DNA of 9,403 bases from Candidatus Omnitrophota bacterium (lineage in GTDB: Bacteria > Omnitrophota > Gorgyraeia > Tantalellales > Tantalellaceae), in contig JAHIZQ010000109.1 of NCBI GenBank assembly GCA_018814505.1, positions 1-9,403 on the forward strand. Reading direction: 5' to 3'. The position numbers and the translations under genes were made by a program. Shown one piece after another: positions 6,746 to 9,403 of this stretch. The number at the start of each line of letters is the position of its first letter. Position 1 is the stretch's first letter. The notes beneath the pieces are model-generated. The model was not told the origin of the DNA. It was given only the letters and a program-made list of their open reading frames with translations, and ran no database searches.

Positions 6746-7840
6746 GTGAAACCTCTTGTTTTACTCAACAAAAATCTGAATATTTTCGCGCTTACCATCA
6801 TATTTGTCTTCGTACAAACCATATGCCCATGCGCCTTACACTCACAAACACATGTAATGCTTTTGCAAAAAGGCATGTCGTATGTCGCTTGGGATAAAAA
6901 TCAGTTTTCAACAGAATATTCAGACAAATCATTGGAAAAACTAGTATCAATTGGGGTTGAATATATTTCCATCTGCCCGACACACTATCAGGAATCATAT
7001 AATTCTACCGAAATAAAGCGAACCGATAAAACACCCAGCGAAAAAAGTTTAATTCACGTCATAAAAAAGGCAAAAACATTAGGCCTTGAGATACTGCTTA
7101 AACCGCACATTGATTTAATCGATAAATTTGACGGCACCTACTGGCGCGCAGACATCTGTTTCGCGGCTGAGGAAGATTGGAAGAACTGGTTCAAGAGCTA
7201 TAAGCGCATGCTCTTGGCATATGCTTCTCTGTGCGAAAAATATGACGTGGAATTATTCTGCATAGGTACAGAACTTTCCGCTACAACCGCAAAAAACGAG
7301 TATTGGCTGGACGTTATTACTGAAATACGAAAAATTTATAGCGGAAAACTTGTATATGCGGCAAACTGGGACAATTATCAAAACGTACAATTCTGGGATA
7401 GACTTGACTACATAGGCATTGACGCATATTTCCCTTTAACATACACGCCCATGCCAAGTATTGAAAACATAAAAAAGGGTTGGGAAAAATGGAAATATGA
7501 AATCAAATTGTGGCAGGTCAAAGTTAATAAACAAATTATTTTTACCGAAATAGGATACCCCTCTAGTTCACACGCCCCGCACGCGCCATGGCAAAACGCT
7601 ACAAGCGGAAACGCTGATACACTTATACAAGCCAAATGCTATGAAGCTTTTTTTGATGTAATATGGAAAGAGCCCTGGCTTGCAGGTGTATATTGGTGGA
7701 AATGGGACACAAATACGTTTGCCGGTGGAAACAACAACAGGCAATTTACTCCGCAGAACAAACCGGCACAACGGATAATTGAAGCAAACTATAAAAATTA
7801 CAAAAAAGAGTCCACCTATGCCTGTACTTCAAGAAACTGA
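6746..7840 (+). CDS. Secreted glycoside hydrolase, GH113-like (beta-mannanase-type TIM barrel)
   Basis: GTG 6746-6748 is the start: GAAAGGAG lies 6-7 nt upstream, and the protein then opens with a signal peptide (basic start, hydrophobic core about 12-26, polar CPCALHSQ region), so it is exported. The mature part resembles GH113 and related TIM barrels. KGMSYVAWD (42-50) begins the barrel; GTEL with Glu176 is the likely acid/base; ANWDNY (206-211) and IDAYFPL (225-231) line the cleft; FTEIGYPS with Glu268 is the likely nucleophile; and VYWWKWDT (315-322) closes the barrel. Known GH113 enzymes cleave beta-1,4-mannans, but the true substrate here may differ, for example an exopolysaccharide. 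The 364 residues hold a single domain. A c-di-GMP riboswitch and terminator precede it, so expression probably follows c-di-GMP level. Its stop lies 2 bp from the stop of the convergent gene. Confidence 0.85.
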   Translation: MKPLVLLNKNLNIFALTIIFVFVQTICPCALHSQTHVMLLQKGMSYVAWDKNQFSTEYSDKSLEKLVSIGVEYISICPTHYQESYNSTEIKRTDKTPSEKSLIHVIKKAKTLGLEILLKPHIDLIDKFDGTYWRADICFAAEEDWKNWFKSYKRMLLAYASLCEKYDVELFCIGTELSATTAKNEYWLDVITEIRKIYSGKLVYAANWDNYQNVQFWDRLDYIGIDAYFPLTYTPMPSIENIKKGWEKWKYEIKLWQVKVNKQIIFTEIGYPSSSHAPHAPWQNATSGNADTLIQAKCYEAFFDVIWKEPWLAGVYWWKWDTNTFAGGNNNRQFTPQNKPAQRIIEANYKNYKKESTYACTSRN

Positions 7841-7842
7841 TT

Positions 7843-8322
7843 TTATTTTGTTTCCGTTCTGCAAACTGTTTCTTCAGTTTTTTCCCAACTCAAAAGTTTT
7901 TTTTCTTCATCAAAAAAAAGACGTATCTTTGAGCCTGTAAAATATGAATCGTCCGCTTTTTTATAAACCCACTCTATTTGTTTTTCGCCGGGTTTAGTGA
8001 GAGTTATCACAGGTTTTCCGTACTTTTTTTCAATTAAATCCGCGCTTTCGCCTTTTAAAAGAACGTCATCGGTTATTGCTTTATCCATACTCTCATAATT
8101 TTCTGTTTCCGCATTTAATTCTTTTATCATATCCCCACGACTTTTTGCAAACGCGATTAAGGTTTTAACTGCGTCTTTTGATTTTACATATTTAATCTTT
8201 TTTTTTCGCGGTTTTTGGTGATGAGATATTTTATCTGATGCGTCATTCGTAAAACCACAGATTTCGCACGCGAAACATGCTATAGTCACAAACAAAAAAA
8301 CTGTACCAATTTTTTTTAACAT
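7843..8322 (-). CDS. Small exported protein with BamE/SmpA-like C-terminal half
   Basis: I do not recognise this gene by name. The 159-residue product starts with a signal peptide (MLKKIGTVFLFVTIACFAC); cysteines at 16 and 19 could be lipidated but the lipobox is poor. A basic, lysine-rich linker follows (38-47, KPRKKKIKYV). The C-terminal half (about 86-148) reads like a SmpA/BamE-type or related outer-membrane-assembly fold: LLKGESADLIEKKYGKP, then QIEWVY, then KIRLFFDEEKKLLSWE, that is a helix followed by a small beta-sheet with the typical G-x-P turn. An envelope role is inference. No Shine-Dalgarno is visible before ATG 8320-8322, and an ISL3-type element seems to begin only about 14 bp upstream, so its original leader and promoter may be gone. 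Confidence 0.68.
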   Translation of the reverse strand: MLKKIGTVFLFVTIACFACEICGFTNDASDKISHHQKPRKKKIKYVKSKDAVKTLIAFAKSRGDMIKELNAETENYESMDKAITDDVLLKGESADLIEKKYGKPVITLTKPGEKQIEWVYKKADDSYFTGSKIRLFFDEEKKLLSWEKTEETVCRTETK

Positions 8323-8365
8323 AACATCAACTATATGGCTCTTTAAAGTTTTGAGTGGGTAACAG

Positions 8366-8374
8366 TGGTATAAT
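8366..8374 (+). promoter_or_regulatory. Extended -10 promoter of the transposase
   Basis: TGGTATAAT is a perfect extended -10 element (TG at 8366-8367, TATAAT at 8369-8374), with no good -35. It lies just inside the proposed left end and about 40 bp before the transposase start, as expected for an element's own promoter. Confidence 0.6.
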
Positions 8375-8415
8375 CGTAGGAAGAAATATTAACTTTAAAT
8401 CCTAGGAGGAAGCCA

Positions 8416-9403
8416 ATGTTAACCAACCAGTTATTTGAAACAGCGTTAAATATTCAACAGCCATGGTTTATAAAAGATATCCAATTCGATGTTGAGAAAA
8501 AACGTTTAGATATTCATATCGATTTTAAAAAAGGATCCGTATTCCATTACGAATCGCAAGAAGATAACATTAGTGGAGACTTTAAAGCATACGATACAGA
8601 ACATAAACAATGGCGGCATCTAAATTTTTTTGAACACGAATGTTATCTTCATGCAAGGGTACCACGAGTCAACATTGATGAAAAAACTAAAAGACTTATT
8701 GAGCCTCCTTGGTCAGGACTCAGTAATGGATTTACATTGCTCTTTGAAGCTCTTGTTTTACAGTTAGCCAGTCATATGCCTGTACATACAGTTGGCAAAA
8801 TCATTGGTGAATCAGACTACAAAATATGGGCTATGCTTGAACGTTATGTAACAAAGACATTAGCAAGTAATGATTACAGTCAATTGACAACCGTTGGCAT
8901 GGATGAAACATCCAAGCGCAAGGGTCATGATTACATCACGTTATTTGTTGACCTTGCTCAGAGACGAACGATTTTTATCACCGAAGGAAAAGATCAAGAA
9001 ACTGTTAAAGCATTTGCCAATGATCTGGAGGTTCATAATGGAAAACCAGAAAACATTAAGGACGTCAGTTGTGATATGTCCCCAGCATTCATTAGAGGCG
9101 TTACAGACCATTTGCCAAATGCCAACATCACATTTGACAGGTTTCATATTATGAAAATACTCAATACTGCCGTTGATCAAGTTCGAAAACAAGAGGCAAT
9201 AACGCAATCGATTCTCAAAGGTCATAAGTATATATTTTTAAAGAACGAATGCAACTTAACTACTAAGCAACATGATATACGTCAGGAATTATCGATATCT
9301 AAATTAAATCTAAAATCAATTAGAGCTCTACACATCAGAGAAAACTTTCAAGAAGTTTATAAAGCTGAAAGTTATGAGCAGTTTAAAACATTATTAAAAA
9401 AAT
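8416..9403 (+). CDS. ISL3-family transposase (C-terminus cut by window edge)
   Basis: ATG 8416-8418 follows a strong AGGAGGA Shine-Dalgarno at 8404-8410. The frame is uninterrupted to the edge, giving 329 residues; complete ISL3 transposases are about 400-550, so the C-terminal part is missing from view. Family marks are WRHLNFFEHECYLHARVPRV (66-85), PPWSGLSNGFTLLFEALV (97-114), the first catalytic Asp163 in VGMDETS, HDYITLFVDL (171-180), the second catalytic Asp220 in VSCDMSPAF, and FDRFHIMK (240-247). The catalytic Glu should lie beyond the edge. In the N-terminal region, where many ISL3 proteins have CxxC pairs for a zinc ribbon, this one has no such pairs (HYESQEDN at 44-51 and VNIDEKTK at 85-92), as in a known-looking subgroup. 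The visible part looks intact and possibly active. Confidence 0.93.
   Translation, partial: MLTNQLFETALNIQQPWFIKDIQFDVEKKRLDIHIDFKKGSVFHYESQEDNISGDFKAYDTEHKQWRHLNFFEHECYLHARVPRVNIDEKTKRLIEPPWSGLSNGFTLLFEALVLQLASHMPVHTVGKIIGESDYKIWAMLERYVTKTLASNDYSQLTTVGMDETSKRKGHDYITLFVDLAQRRTIFITEGKDQETVKAFANDLEVHNGKPENIKDVSCDMSPAFIRGVTDHLPNANITFDRFHIMKILNTAVDQVRKQEAITQSILKGHKYIFLKNECNLTTKQHDIRQELSISKLNLKSIRALHIRENFQEVYKAESYEQFKTLLKK

Larger units (their letters stand above)
8337..9403 (+). mobile_element. ISL3-family insertion sequence, left part (right end outside window)
   Basis: The element is recognised from its transposase. Its left tip is placed at GGCTCTTTAAAG (from 8337), which agrees with the GGCTCTTT-type terminal inverted repeats I associate with ISL3 elements. 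The 8 bp just outside, AACTATAT (8329-8336), would be the target duplication, since ISL3 members typically duplicate 8 bp; the second copy cannot be seen. The exact tip is inferred because the right inverted repeat is not in the window. Confidence 0.75.

Noticed and set aside
6874..6887. Two heptamer-like units (CATGTCG, TATGTCG) inside the glycoside hydrolase gene
   Set aside because: They encode part of the conserved GMSYVAW segment and are only two units long, so chance is the simpler explanation; not counted as a third array.
7897..7919. T8 and A8 runs that could form an AT-only hairpin near the 3' end of the exported-protein gene
   Set aside because: They lie within coding sequence (lysine and phenylalanine codons) and an A-T only stem is too weak to be a convincing terminator.

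Overview
The window looks like part of an AT-rich genome from an uncultivated, probably anaerobic, Gram-negative bacterium. The exported and membrane-anchored proteins, the degenerate CGAYRTA heptamer arrays and the ISL3 transposase type would fit a Candidatus Omnitrophota-like or other PVC-related lineage. That placement is inference from memory of similar genomes and could be wrong.

Positions 1-6249 (minus strand) hold a tightly spaced run of seven genes, read from right to left: greA (transcript-cleavage factor), a flavin reductase-like FMN protein, a membrane-anchored metallophosphoesterase, metY (O-acetylhomoserine sulfhydrylase), cysK (cysteine synthase), metX (homoserine O-acyltransferase) and metW (cut off by the window edge). 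Together metX, metY and cysK supply the direct-sulfhydrylation route: homoserine is acylated by MetX, MetY swaps the acyl group for sulfide to give homocysteine, and CysK makes cysteine from O-acetylserine and sulfide. No serine acetyltransferase (cysE) is in view. Two intergenic gaps in this run, upstream of the flavin reductase gene and of cysK, are filled with tandem 7-bp repeats. These repeats create false in-frame N-terminal extensions, so the start codons given here are trimmed to exclude them.

Positions 6250-6745 carry no gene but are dense in control signals: a candidate greA promoter, a 12-bp palindrome, a c-di-GMP-I (GEMM-I) riboswitch aptamer and an intrinsic terminator. The last two lie directly ahead of a plus-strand gene for a secreted GH113-like glycoside hydrolase, which starts at GTG 6746. 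This is the most interesting unit in the window: a predicted second-messenger switch in front of a polysaccharide-active enzyme.

Positions 7843-8322 (minus strand) encode a small exported protein with a BamE/SmpA-like C-terminal half, convergent with the hydrolase gene. From about 8337 to the right edge lies the left part of an ISL3-family insertion sequence, with a transposase that runs off the window. The element appears to have landed about 14 bp upstream of the small exported protein gene, probably separating it from its original upstream signals.
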